Source: Membranipora membranacea (lineage: Eukaryota > Bryozoa > Gymnolaemata > Cheilostomatida > Membraniporidae). From it: a stretch of 64,000 nucleotides of DNA. The DNA lies in NCBI GenBank assembly GCA_914767715.1, contig OU612071.1, positions 16,986,948 to 17,050,947 on the forward strand, written 5' to 3'. Positions 23,791 to 37,204 of the stretch are shown piece after piece (positions within the stretch are counted from its first letter, which is position 1; every line of letters begins with the position of its first letter). Under the pieces are notes generated by a model. The model did no database searches. It had not been told where the DNA came from and worked only from the letters and a program-made list of their open reading frames with translations. Made by a program: the position numbers and the translations under genes.

Positions 23791-26335
23791 TCGGCGCTGG
23801 CAAACCTTGGTTATGTTCATAGACAAAACACACAAGACTGGACACTGTGTAGTAAATATCCTATCAAAAAGTGTCCTCATTAAATACTGTGACGCAACAA
23901 CATCTCACTGTGGTAGAAAAAGCAATGATGCATGTTTTTTTCGGAGTAATCTCCCTTTGATGCAGATAATTTTATAGATTTTCTAGAATTTGATACATAA
24001 TAGCAACAGCAATCTTCTGCAGCACAGGTAGCAGCTTTGTCTATATTCTGTCTAAAATCATCACTTATTCTGATTGAGCGAAAATGACATAGAAATATTA
24101 GTTAAACAGTGATTGTAAATATAATGCTGATACTAAGTACCCATTGGAGCCTAAATCATGGTACTGAACATTTTGTAAATCAATGCACCTGCACGCTACA
24201 CTGTCTCATCTCAAAGGCTATGATGAAATATATAGCTATTTGCACTTGGAATCAAACCAAGCATCGTTTTTTTAGGAATATCCAAGGTCATCCATTAAAT
24301 ACAATGATTTGAAGGTTCGTTTGACATAATGCCTTAAAAAATTTTTTGGTATGGATTCTTCATTTTATAAGACAACTGCTGAACACTGGGTCACAAAAAC
24401 CTTGCTGAAATATACCATAATACACACATAGTGGTTTAATTCTCATCAGTATATAATATCATTAAATATTTTCTCCCAACCCCCTCAAAGCTCTCTATAT
24501 TGTATTGTTGGAAGAATGTCATCTTCCCACATTATGCTCAAATTGTTTCATGGGTTAATTTTCAGGTTTTGTTGTAAAGGATTCGATCTGCTAAAATTCT
24601 ATGATAGATGTTAGGTTATAATCATTAGCCATGAATTTTACATTTCCTAAAACAACTACTGAGAACAGGGTCACAATCACCTTGCAGTAATATCCAATAA
24701 TGCATTGTGGTTTGATTCCCATCAGTATTATAATAGGATTTAGGACTTTCTTCTGATCCCCTTTAGAAATTCCAATCTAGAATTGCATTGTGGGAATCCA
24801 TCTTTCACAATAGGATGTTACAAGATCATCTTGTGTTGGATTAGTTGATGCATCAGTTTGAATGACCTCCGACTGTCTTGATAAGCTTGTTGAACCCCCT
24901 ACCCCACAACAAAGCTTGCGATAACAGGCTAGACCACCACATACTATTTGTTACCAGCAAAAATATAATTTGTATGGTTGGTATATGCCTGTTTTGATAT
25001 TCCCAAATGTATCAGGCTAGCTGCTCATTATTAGTTCTAATTATACGTAATTTTTTAAGGTGAATGCATTCTTAGAAGTCAAAAACTAAACTTCTCTGGG
25101 TGTGCTGACTTCTTAAGTGCAACTAGTGATCCCTCAGCAGCGCGCTGCTCTCTATTCGGCCGCAAGAATCGGGAGGCCTCAATCCAAGGAGTGCTCAACT
25201 CACTAATCCAGTTGTAGATAAAAAATTTCATGCAGCAGAAAGGGCTGTCTGACACAATATTGGTACCGTAGGGCTTGCGCCAAATTTGACTTACCCTACA
25301 GGAAGAAATGCATAGAGTTATTATATACTCTAGAGTGGACAATGCAGTGCTCAAAACGTCCTACTTAATTATTGCGAAATTCATGACGCGACGCAATCTG
25401 GTTGTGCATGGCTGGTGCCTGTATCATATAAGTTATCATTGAGAATACAGGAATTGAGCATGAAAATTTATGTTTTAGAGCGCTAATAATTTTTTGGAAA
25501 GTTTTTCATGTCACACCATGTTGAACACTTGTAGGTATTTTCACTTGCAGCCATTGGAAAATATTTCTATGTTTTCCCATGAAAATAAGCCAAAACCCCA
25601 ACCGCAAACACATCATTGTGATGAAAAAAAATTACCGTATCTTACTTGTATCTCTTTGAAGAAGCTCTGCTCTGTATCACTAATTGAATTGTGTGTCCTC
25701 TCCAGTTCTTCACCCAGCTTTTATACTTTTTTGTCTCCTGTTCAGACTTCCTATTTGTAAGCCTATATGATGTCAGATTTAATTTTTAATTAGAATACTA
25801 GTTATAACCGACAATGTGTCTAGAGGTTTTTGGTAATGCTGCTATAAATGGTAGCATTGAGATATTTTCAGAATGTTGACCAAGCAAATAAGAATGGAAA
25901 TATCCTCAATGATTCATACCACTGGCTGGCTGTTAATATGAGTGAATTTTAGGTTTCCAGGGTGTTTAGTTGGATTTGTTAGAGAGGATAATAATAAATG
26001 ATTCACAGTTTTTCGCCCGATGTTAATTATTGTTATTTATGGCTGGAAATGTATGCATTACTTCATACATGTATTGATGCTTGTGTGCGTTTACCATCTA
26101 AATATAAAAAAAAGTCAATGTTACAGAAAATCAAAAGACAAATGGCAATTCTATTCATCACAGTTGTGTCATAGTTGTGTATGGAGGGTCTTGTGTAATG
26201 TGTACCAACAAGCCCTCCCCTTAGCCCTCAGTTTCCCACTCTTCACCCATCTAGATCGACCAAGAGCTTTCAACAACATCTCAAACTTGCTCAAGTTAAC
26301 ATTTTTAAGAAACAGCTCTTCCCAATTGATGTTTA
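23791..26335. other. Intergenic and 3' flank of ARM-FN3 copy 1
   Basis: No exon recognised. 24170-24480 and 24640-24800 look like two diverged copies of one repeat (shared CACTGGGTCACAA/ACAGGGTCACAA, GGTTTGATTCCCATCAGTAT). Confidence 0.5.
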
Positions 26336-28570
26336 CCTTATTATTCAAACACAAAGAAAATTGGTGAGTGTATGTAAAAGACCTTTCCGCACGAGATGGT
26401 ATTAATAATTTGTCACCAGAACCGGAACTTTTTATGATAAGATACAATCATTGGCCAATAAACATTGAAATAAATACAGCCATTTACCCTCAGCACTTCC
26501 ATCACCGCTATAAAAATGTAAAGAATAACTATAACACAAAATCACAAATATTTTGTTGCATGAGCCAGATCTTATCACCACCACCACCATCATCGTTTTT
26601 TTCTTCAAAATTATTCCTAGTTGTGATTGAACAGAACCAGTCTGCTCAAATTGGATTGCTAATTTTATTTTCGCTTCTCAAGGAAGAATAGATCTGTGCT
26701 GTTAAATGAGTATGCAAACTACAGATAGCTGTTATTCCTGAGCACGTATGATGAAGTTAGTATATTGACAATTACTTAAAATTATTATACTTCAGTACTG
26801 TAGTCAAAACCTAATGGCCTTTACCGTGGCCAAACTTAATTTTGCCGATGCCGGTACTGTTCTTTGAGTTTATCAATGTGATATCGGCGTCAACAGTGAA
26901 TGTCAATTGCTTCCTTGGCCTATTAACGGAAGCAGCAGCTTGAAAAAAAGTTGTTATTACAACAGAACACGTCATCATCTGAGAACATGGAACTACATGT
27001 AATGATGAAACTGCAGAGGAAAAAGGATGGAAGCAGTGATTCTAATAATTTCCACGACTGGAAAACAAATTCTGGCCAAATAATAACCAGCACTATTGCT
27101 GACTCAGCCGAGATGCAGGCTCATATGCAACACAGCTGCTCACAAGCAATAACCTCCGCAGCATGCAATAAATTTTTGTTGGTATGAGCTAAGGTTTAGT
27201 ATGAATAATGGCTATTACTATAGAACCCAGTCTGAGCCACAAAATAACGCTTCTGGACCCTTTATTTAGACAGCCAGAGAAGTTTTTGAATTAATGAGCA
27301 GCAACAATCCCTTTGGCAATAACTAAAAAGTCCCTCTGTAAGGAGTCATTGTCAATTATACAGAAATCACTGTTGAATGTGCTGCAGTATCTTGAGAAGT
27401 ATAGAGATATCTGCAGGGCTCCATCTAGATCGAAGCTGAAATAGTTTTTACGGGAATTATTAACTATTGAATAAGAATAATGTAAATGGAACGATAAGAA
27501 TAATAATTAATGATCATTACAGGAATTGCACTTTTCAAATATCACTCGAATTGACACACGCTGTTGACTCCGACATCACATTGATAAACTCAAAAACTCA
27601 AAGAACCTTACCGGCATGGGCAAAAATAAGTTTATTATAGCCACATGCTTCCATCCTTTTTCCTCTGGAGTTTCATATTTACATGTAGTTCCATTTTCTC
27701 AGATGATGACGTGTTCTGGTTTGGTTTATTATAACAGTCATTGTATCAACAGGCGATAAGATTGGATTGGTACATGAAAATGAACGGTTTAAATTCTGTT
27801 GTGAACTGACATGTAGTATGGAAAAAGGCTTTCCTGTCCTGCAATTTGGTGGGCAATAGATACCTTTGCACAGTTGGAAACAACATGACTAAAAAGAGGA
27901 TGGTCTTCATCGGACGTAATTTTATTAAAACAGTTTTAGACATCTCAGTAATAACTTCTTTTTTTTCACGCTGCTGTTTCTGTGTATAAGTCGGGGAAGC
28001 AATAGACACTCACGGTTGACGCCGATATCACATTTATAAACTCAAAGAACCTTACCGGCATCGGCAAAATTAAGTTTGGCCACAATAAAGGCCATTAGAT
28101 TTTGACTACAGCACTGAAGTATAATAATTTTAAGTTATTGTCACATACTCTAGCTTCATCATACGTACTCAGGAACAACAGCTATCTGTAGTTTGCATAC
28201 TCATTTAACAGCACAGATCTATTCTTCCTTGTGAAGCGACAATGAAATTAGCAATCCAGTTTGAGCAGACTGGATGTGTTCAGTCACAACTAGGAATAAA
28301 TTTAAGGAAAAAGTGATGATGGTTGTGGTGCTGGTGCTTAGAACTGGCTCATCCAACAAATTATTTCTGATCTTGTGCTATAGGTATTCTTTACATTTTT
28401 ATAGTAGTGATGGAAGTGCTGAGGGTAAGTGGCTGTATTTATTTCAATGTTTATTGGCTAATGATTGTCTCTTATCACAAAAAGTTCTGGTGACAAATTA
28501 TTTATACCGTCTCGTGCGGAAAGGTCTTTTACATACACTCACCAATTTTCTTTGTGTTTGAATAATAAGG
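26336..28570. mobile_element. 2.2-kb foldback element with ~560-bp terminal inverted repeats
   Basis: The outer left arm (26336-~26900, starting CCTTATTATTCAAACACAAA) is the inverse of ~28005-28570. An inner pair (about 26950-27030 against 27640-27745) is also inverted. The segment at 27546-27640 is a further partial copy of the inner right arm. Open frames inside are short and mirror each other, so I call no transposase. Likely a non-autonomous DNA transposon. Confidence 0.85.
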
Positions 28571-30348
28571 GGCTGGACAGGGGCTGATATCGTGCCCAGC
28601 GTCCCTTGATTATTCACATTTTTCATTGATGGATATATAGTAAACTATGGCCCACAACACAAACTAATTACGTCATGTCGCGCTATTTAAGTGGGACAGT
28701 ATTGAATGCTATTGGCCTGTCTAGGTAGTATATTAAGTCTATGGGTGGCACTGCTGGGCAAAGCCCAGCTGTGTCAGGAGTGGTTTAAGGGTGTAACCAA
28801 ATTTTGCCAAAACTAAGAACGTGATGAACTAGATTCCAGGATGTATACAGCGGAGAAAACGTACTAATGGATTCCCACTTAAATGTTAAATCACAATCCA
28901 AGGAGAAAACAGCATTGCTATTTGACAAGACTGTGAATTGGGAAAATGATGAATAAATAGTTTAGATGGTTGGTTGCATTGTGGGCTGAAGCTCGATTAT
29001 TGATGTAAAGACCTTTTTCTATGATTATAAATTTCTCAAGATTTGATTGTCCTAGTTTTTCAACGGATCAACAAAATAGAGTAACGTCTTTTTAGTAACA
29101 AAACTAAAAATTTGTGATTTTAACTGCAGAACAGGACCCTCACAAATATAGAGGAGCGGCGTCAAGCTGCTATGGCTGTGCATATAGAAGTTTTACCTCA
29201 GGAGGCCCATATACCATATAAATAATTGATAATCATAAGAAACACAATAGGAATGTGGTGGAAAGCTTTTGATCCATCTCGTATCATGAGATTGAAACGG
29301 AGGGGTGAATGTTTCAGCTAAAATGAGGGTCTGTGGTACATATGATGTATCTAAGACCTCCATACAAAACTATGACAAAATTGTTATTGATGAGCAATCA
29401 CAAACACCTAGTATTTCTATTTATCAGCCAATTTTGTTACACTCTATATTTTAGTCATTCTAATTGTAACACATGACAGTATTGCATAAGTAAGTAGTAA
29501 GTAGTAAGTAGTAAGTAAGTAGTAAGTAATAAATAATAAATATTGCATAGATTTCCAGCCATAAATAGCAATAATTGACATCAGACAATGACTACGAATC
29601 ATTTATTATTTTACACCTAACTAGTTTCATAAAATTTCTATAATTCCCTGACAAGAGGCAACAACGTAAATTATTTATTACTATCCTCATTAACCAGTTC
29701 CAAAAAAACACTTCCTACAAACATTACAGTACTTACAATAACTGTATATCCTTTATATCCTGTATCCTATAAGTGGCCAGTCTATGATGCGAATCATTGA
29801 CGATATTTCCTTTCCTATTTGCTGGGTCATCATTCTCAAAATATCTTATTTCAACCGTAAAAAGCTGCATTACCATAAAAATCTGCGTTTACGCTACGGT
29901 ATAAAAGCTGGGGGAAAAACTGCAGAGGTCACACACTTCAATCAGCGACACAAAACAAAGCTTCTTTGAAGATATACATGTAAGTAATGTATATAGATAT
30001 ACATGTAAGTAACGTATATAGATATACATATATAAAACTTATATAGACCTGCACAAAAGACTAAGGTCCTCAGCTAGTAAAAAAGAATCAGGCGCCGTAT
30101 TGAGGGGCTCTCAATATTTTACTAAGGCAATGTTTATTCCTCTTGCCATGTCATTATCTTTCTGGTCCTGCAATTCATCATTGCAAGTATGTTTTCTGTT
30201 TTGGGATGAATAAGTTGATTCTCATATCACTTCTTTTTCATCGGTGCAAGTGCTTGGTTGGTCTCTCAGTTGATGCATACATTGTTTGCAGCATATGTTG
30301 AGAAGGGTTTCTTGAGAGGCTTTCTAAGGGTACTAGGTCAATTGAGAA
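28571..30348. other. Intergenic, simple repeats
   Basis: An AGTAAGT tandem tract at about 29487-29540 and an ATATACATGTAAGTAA repeat (three units) at 29970-30050. No gene seen. Confidence 0.5.
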
Positions 30349-30837
30349 TGGTGTAAGCACGTTAATTTGAACCCTGTTAATATAAAATACCTGTTAATTC
30401 AGCCAAATGAGTGTGGTCCCAACTCAGCCAACGGTTTTTACTCCCTGTTAATTCAAGATTGTAACTGTAGTTTTGAAGTTGTCTTCTCTTACCAAGGAAG
30501 AACCGGAACTCCATATTCAGAGGGCTTATTATTCAAAGGGGTTGATTATGATCTGTATTTAACACTCTTAAACAAAGCGTTCAACCCTGCTTACCTGCTA
30601 CTATTACTACTTTTCACTCAGTCCTCAGTGTATTATTTCCATTACCACTTGCAAAGCACAACACAACAAATAAAATGTTTCTTAACTTTGAAAGAAAGTC
30701 TGTGTGTCAGATCCCTGAAGTATGAAACAAATTCGTTGAAAATCCCTGTGAGCTAGCAGTTTTGTAATTAGATTGATTCATAATTTGAATCCGTTTCTTG
30801 GGTCCCCTGGAGTCTGAATTAAGTGACTTACACTGTA
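30349..30837. mobile_element. Inverted-terminus element, family D
   Basis: Starts GGTGTAAGCACGTTAATTTG and ends CTGAATTAAGTGACTTACACTG, near-inverse ends. Internal motif CTGTTAATTCAG recurs. A second copy is at 42189-42464. An open frame of 129 codons inside looks incidental. Confidence 0.6.
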
Positions 30838-30939
30838 TGTTCTTTGATCAGAAGTTATATTATACAAAGTACTTGCATGTGACGCTATGTTTTTTGTTTC
30901 AGGTGCCGTACTTGGAAGAAAAAAAACCAATAGTGAAAG

Positions 30940-31400
30940 AGTAAATGGTAGACAGGTGACAACAGGTAGCAGAGGACCAGCAGCAAAGAGGACCTATAGC
31001 TACAAGAAAACTGCAGGAGCTGAGCATGATGGTAATATAGACAAAGGGACCAAGAGAGGCGCAGAAGAGCCAAGACAAGCAGCTAAGCATGACGGCAATA
31101 TGGGTGAAAGACGAAACGAAAGGCTAAGAGCAGGAGCAAAGCGAGATGGGAAAAAGACTCATGGCAACAAGAAAACTGTAGGAGCTAAGCACAATAGTAA
31201 TATAGAAAAAAGAACCAAGAGAAGCACAGAAGAACCAAAACAAGCAGCTTAGCACAACGGTAACATGGGTGAAAGACGAACCGGAGGGCCAGGAGCTAAG
31301 CATGATGTAAAACGCACTCATGGCAACAAGAAAACTGCCGGAGGAACTGACCACAACGGTTATATGGGTACAAGACCAACAGGAGGGTTGAGATCAGGCA
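30940..31400 (+). repeat. Minisatellite of ~160-bp units with a Lys/Arg/Gly-rich open frame
   Basis: About 2.7 imperfect units: ACAAGAAAACTG recurs near 31002, 31167 and 31326. An open frame from 30887 to 31252 encodes basic repeats (KKTVGAKHNSNIEKRTKR), entered through a possible TTTTTGTTTCAG acceptor at 30902. It stops in the second unit. It could be a repeat-encoded exon, but no partner exon is recognised. Confidence 0.5.
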
Positions 31401-33164
31401 TATGTGCATCATGACCATTGAGATAATTTTTTAAATGCAAGTTCGACACTCTAATAGCATGCTCCTTTTATTTTATGACAAGATAGATGTATCCTTTTCT
31501 CACAACATTTTTTAATGTTCGTGATAGATAATAAATCAATCAATCAAATGTTGGTCATCCATGAGAAATAGAGAAGTTTGAAGTTTGTTTATTGCCTAAA
31601 TTCTAATATCCATCCTGTGATAGGTTGATAGCATCGAATGTACAGCACATACATGGAAAAATAATAATAAAAGGAGTCTGAGCTGCATTAGTTAAAAAAT
31701 CGCATGTAAAATTCAAAAAAGGTATTTTGTCTTTTGGTTGTTCTACACTTGGATGGCCTATATTTATCTATTTTTGCTCTACGAGCAGATGTTCTGTTTG
31801 TGTTTATTTTAATACGAGAGATCAAGGGGTGATTATCGTTGTCAGTTTATCTCTTCACATGAGTCATTTTAATCAGCTGTTATTGGGTAACCATTTAATA
31901 TTATTTTCTATCTGTCAGATGTACTTGACTAGGCTCTTCAAATGTAAGTCAAGAAAGTACTATTATGATCACGACGTCTCAATGCCTTTGTAACAGAAAA
32001 AGATAGAAATCGTTTCGGGCCGATCATTCATAATTAAAAATTAAATATAAATGAGAAATTTTTGGACTGGAAGTTTCTGATTTGATACGTTGAACACTAT
32101 AGTAAGCAAATAACAACCACTATTCATTTCAAAGGAATCTCATAGAGATAACCAAAAAAACCCAGGGTCTAGAAGGGTCTAGAGTATGTTTTCTCCCCTG
32201 CAACAAATTAAGACTTAGGATACGGATACTTTTTTGTGATATTTTTTGGTGTAGGTATAGCAGCCTAGTCGCTGTCCTAGACAACCCAGCTAGGCTTACT
32301 GCTATACTGTCAATGAATCATCGTTTCAGTGTTAATCTGTCGCAGGGGAGAAAACAGTTATTGACTAATAAGTGATCATGTTGTTAGTAGGTGACTGGCA
32401 GTCGTCCGCTCAAGGGGTAAAGTTTGTGGCATATCCATTCAAGTTCGTGTTTCACTGTAAGGGTGCGTAGTCCTTATAAGTTGTGGTGGGTATTTGTGAT
32501 CACTTAGAAGTACTGCGCTTCTTCGTTTATTAGATAGTAAAACTTTGAATATATATGAGACATAAAATATCTAAACCAATAGTAAAACAGCAGTTCATAT
32601 GATGGTAACAAAAGGTAGTTAGGATACAGCGAGCAAATGAATATTCAATCAATTCATTTTGATGACAGCACAATCAGTCATGAATCTTGGCACATTCTTA
32701 AACATGGTGGCATATTAATGATGATGATATGATTTGTCTATTCACATCTATTCACAGAGCTATTGTTTGCCTCAATAAAAATTATTTGCTGTCATTGCGT
32801 CTTTGTTATTCCTTGGTGTCGTAAGTGAATCGTGGTAAAATTCAGTCATAATTATAGGTCGCTGTTCAACACGCTTGACTAACTTTTATTGTGATAACAT
32901 ATTATTGCCATCTTTAGTATCATTATTTTACAAATTTGTTTACCTGACTGACACAAACAACTATTCATGCATAACTCATGTAAATCACAACCTCATTGGT
33001 ATCACATGATTTATTGGTTGGATGAATAAAGTTTATATTCTAATTATTGTCCAGACATGTGTGATCAGAGAACAAACCTTAAAGTGTTTGTAAAGAGAAC
33101 AGGTTTTTGGTATCATTCTAGAGCTCTCAGTCTAGTTTAGAACATTATGCTATGTCCAAAAGCA

Positions 33165-33268
33165 GCCTGTGGCCCAGTTAAGAATTATTTTCACTCAAAG
33201 TTGGGATGAGAAGGTACTAAAAAGGTACTATTTTTCACTTGTAGAAAATAGTACCTTTTTAGTACCTT
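33165..33268. mobile_element. Palindromic element, AAGGTACT family
   Basis: The AAGGTACTAAAAAGGTACTA arm mirrors AATAGTACCTTTTTAGTACC. The flank CAGCCTGTGGCCCAGTTAAG with CACTCAAAGTTGGGATGAG resembles 7650-7770 and 56505-56635, which carry the same family in the ARM gene intron. Confidence 0.6.
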
Positions 33269-34223
33269 AGATTATAATGGGAATATACAGTATCTCGTAA
33301 ATAAGACTTTTTGTTATGACACAGTGGTTTTGATATTCCCTGCATACAATATTAAACCACACAGAATTGATCTATTGAATGAATGAGTGAATACTATGCA
33401 AAGTTAATCTGTCCCATGCTATGTGGCTTTGCTGGTAAAATGGGAAAGTGTATAAAATTTCATAATTGAATGACAAAGCAAACGATCGAAATCAAGCACA
33501 GCAAAAATTACAACTCTAGCTCATCCGACAGCGAGAGTGAAAATTATAGGGAGATTAACAGATCAGTGAGAGCGAGATTGAATATCATTCGGGAGGCAAT
33601 TGTAGCAAATCGACGTCGGGTCCATGTGATTATCATAGGGAAAATGTCCCTGAGGTAGTCACACCACTCAAGTTTAAATCTGTATGATTTCGGCCACTTG
33701 AAATAACCCACAGTGCTTTGACAGATACAACATTTCGGGAAAAGGTAAACAGAATGTCACTGCATCTGAAGAGCTAAGCTGGCCAACATGGTACACAGTG
33801 TGCAGGCTTCAAGTGTGGTAATTAAGAGAGGGTCTTCTCTCATGGCAGGATTATAACAACACCTCGAAGGTGAGGGCTCATTGATGCATCTCTCACAGCA
33901 ACAGGTTACACTTAAAAAAGCCATGAGAAATTTACCTGAGGGCAGTCTACATCTCCTAATAAGTGAGTTGATGTGTTGACATTCAAAGGTGTAAAAGTAT
34001 GTTTCTGTATATTATCTGCACCAAAGTTCGCTTTCCAATAGCATATTTATTATTAAAACATGCTCTACATCATCATAAGATTTATCTGATTTCATCTCAC
34101 TGATACATGAGGTAACTGAACGGACAGAGAGTGTTGATTCATTGTCTTACTGAGAGTGTGACTTCAGCTGGCATTATTTGGTGGTATTATAATGTAAAAT
34201 AGTTTCAATTGGGCTAGCATAAC

Positions 34224-34440
34224 AGGAGTAGGAGGTGGCTCGGTGGTTAGAGCGCCGGACTTTCATCATGCAAGTGTTGAAAGTCGTGGGTTCGAATCCC
34301 ACTGCAGTCCACTGACTACTGGGAGTTGTTGGACCCCCAGGTGTGCTCCGACCTGCCTACAAACTGAGAGCCTTAAGGCACACTATTTTGGTGAGTGACC
34401 AACCATTGGGATTTTAACCAACATTTTTAACCAACAATGA
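34224..34440 (+). mobile_element. tRNA-derived SINE
   Basis: The head has a pol III A box (GTGGCTCGGTGGTTAGAGCG) and a B box (GGTTCGAATCC at ~34290), followed by a non-tRNA body. The ends do not pair as an acceptor stem, so it is not a tRNA gene. Confidence 0.7.
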
Positions 34441-36081
34441 TGCTGACAGAGACCATACCCAGGTCTATTGTGAGCCAACTTGCCCAATGCCTGTTATTTA
34501 TGAAGTCAACTGCATAAAACAGTGAAAATCGTAGAATTTCAGAGACAATACCAATTGATATCAGTAGCTTTTCAGAAAACACTGCATGTGTGCGTGAAAT
34601 TCCTCAAACTTCAACAAAAAACTGATAGACTTTACCTTAGGACAACACTGTTAGCCAGAGAGATATTCAACAAATGCCATGTACCAATGAGAAGGATAAT
34701 AGAATGCCTCGAGAGGTGTCACATGGGGGTGGCTATGAGTACGGACTGAAATAATAACAAGAGGGCAATGTAACTTTCCATAAAACGAGGCAACAAAGTG
34801 TTAAGAGTTACAATTCTTACATGGAGTTTAAGTGAAAAAGCTACGAAGAGTTAAAAGTGATGACTTTTAGTATTCAAGTATGCAATAATCTCCAGAGAAC
34901 TCTCAAGTGAGTTCAGACAATGAGCTGAATGCCTAAAATTATCTTGCTTGTAGCCTCCATGAAATTTCTAAATGCTATCGTAAATAAATTATCTCTAGAG
35001 TAAACACAGAAGCCAGTCTAGGATACAGACAGACAGAAGTTATTTGCTGGATTGTGACGCTACCAATGCTGTGAATGAGAAGTTGGTGGAGATGTTCTGC
35101 AGATAAAGTTAATCCTTTGCAGATCATATCTATAGAATTTAAAGTTTGCTTTGTTGCGCTTGCCATGTCATTGTGACCTGAATGAGTTATAAGGAAGATG
35201 GAGAGTGAATCATTTTCACAGTGTGAGTTATACAGCATGGCATGAACATTCAAGCCACTCATGGCTGCTATAAAACTGAGAATAAATACTCAAAAGCTCC
35301 TATTTATGCTTAAAACATCCAGATATTTTGCAGTCAGGGAGACACTTGCTTATTATAAAAGCCAGACTCTTTTTATAAAGCAATAGGATGCATGAAACTA
35401 TAATAGATTTATTGTAAATATATATTTTGTATAAAAAATATAGTATATGCCACACTATAATATAAAATAGCCTGCAGTTGAAAGTCGAGTCTCTTGATAA
35501 AACCATTGTAATAGCATGTCATGGAAAATGATAGTCTTCATACATAATCACAGAAGCTAGCAGATAAAAAGTGAGGATTAGTACTAAAAATAAAAATAAA
35601 TCCTTGGGTTTTTAAGCATGGTGACTCATGAAAAGGCATCTTTGATTAATTTGACTTAGTACCCTGATAACCATTGCTATTAATACCCCAGAGCTAATGT
35701 AAATGACAAACCATAAATTTGGAAGAATTATGACATCTCTGCGTTATAAAATGATTAGAGATAATATTTTAATGAGTTGTAAAAAACAGCACCAATATCT
35801 ACCAATAAAGTAAAGTACCAATATCTACTTTACAATGATCAATTACTTCATATGGTACAGTTGTGGGATTGGTTTCAATATAAAGATTAACTAGAATGAA
35901 AACTGCCTATAGTGGATAAAACTGGTGCTTCCTCTTGACTTCATGTCTATTAAGAAGAGCATAGAGCAATATCACAAAATATAAAGATATTTGTCTTAGA
36001 CAAAAATGATGATTTCTCTTTTAGCTCTACTTAGTGATAAATGAATGAATATTCACAATGTTTTGCTGCTTGTTGAGTGAT

Positions 36082-37204
36082 TCAGTGACGGTTAGGGAAG
36101 AGATAGACAGTCCTGTCTCCTGTAAATGTACAGCTGATATCTGGTATCTGTCCCTTTGGTTTAGTTTTATCAACACACTTTTCTATACTCTTCAGTTCAA
36201 CCTGAGCTCGAACCTGGAAAAAAGTGAGATAGTTATTAGTACAGGTGAACGGTTACTAATATGGTTACTAGCTTTGATAGAACATTCGTTGGTTTGGTTG
36301 ACTTAGATCACACAAAATTGGCAAAATATTGATATTGATATAGACACAAACATAAGAGTGAGCCAAATAGTAGGTTTTTGACTGACTGAGGTCTTGTTTT
36401 ACGCGAGGTATGATTATAGTTGATCAACTTCTTTACTTTCAATAACTAATATTAGTGAGAGGTGGGACTCTGGAACCAGATGAACTTCCTTTGGTGATGC
36501 TCAACAGAACAACTACTATTACAGTAAAGTAAAATAAGCCCAAACCAAGCTGGACAAACATCATCAAATGAACAATTATTGTTACCATCTTTGGTCAGGA
36601 TGAGCCTTTCAGATAACTTACATATTCAGCCAGTTGCCTCAGGTCAGCACAATGCCCGTATCTACTGAACATAATCACTATAGCTCTGATGAGCCAGGAT
36701 CCATTTCTGTGATGTCTCATCGATCCAAATTCTAAGAATATTCAGAGAATTTATAAAATACAACATTTAAATATTAATGAGGACAGGCTTGTTACCTTAT
36801 CTGTATACTTTACTTGCGAAGGTGAAAAATGTTTTAATCTGGCTTGTTTTGTTGAAGGAAGCCAACAAATTATGGTTGTCCTAATGATTTCTTCGAAACA
36901 TATTTACAATCTATAATTGTTGGAATGTATCAGGGTACAATATAATACAATAGATGACAACAACTTGCAACTGATATCAATAACAATTTTACTTCAATTT
37001 ACTCCTCACCTGGTAGACTTGACTTCAGCACAAGAAAATGTGACCGTCTCAGAGACACGTTTTGATCCTCAGTTGCATCATAGTTTGGCAAGTTGCCAGC
37101 ATCCCTGAACTCATTATCAGAGGTGCTTAGCTTTATTTGCTTCTTTGGAATTGCAGGCTTCATTCTCGCCTCACCTCCGGCAGCGGAAATGTTATCCGTT
37201 AGTC
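36082..37204 (-). CDS. Exons 18-20: caspase linker, small subunit (p10) and stop
   Basis: Exon 18 (37204-37010) encodes the intersubunit linker (several Asp residues) and then RRSHFLVLKSSLPG, equivalent to the first p10 strand of caspases (x-x-DFL-x-x-YS-x-x-PG). Exon 19 (36731-36622) continues with FGSMRHHRNGSWLIRAI and MFSRYGH, matching the SWR...GSWFIQ...F-x-x-YGH core, with the S1 arginine at ~R1602. Exon 20 (36213-36082) ends with a KGQIP...YLFPNRH segment like the last caspase strand, then TGA at 36084-36082. The small subunit is complete, so this is not a truncated domain. Confidence 0.9.

Larger units (their letters stand above)
31400..36081. other. Intergenic, 3' side of the Roco-caspase gene
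   Basis: Apart from the palindrome at 33165 and the SINE at 34224, I see no supported gene. An open frame at 33470-33658 (SSSSDSESENYREI) is weakly coding-like but has no partners. Confidence 0.5.

Noticed and set aside
26020-26367. 115-codon open frame ending at the foldback edge, with a weak resemblance to retroelement tails
   Set aside because: No catalytic motif, and it runs into the inverted repeat. Too weak to call.
30367-30756. 129-codon open frame
   Set aside because: Lies within an inverted-terminus repeat that recurs at 42189-42464, with no recognisable domain.
33470-33658. 62-codon open frame with acidic Ser-rich start
   Set aside because: No splice partners, no domain, and no second copy in the window to show conservation.
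34224-34310. tRNA gene
   Set aside because: A and B boxes are present, but the acceptor stem does not pair and related copies occur; a SINE fits better.
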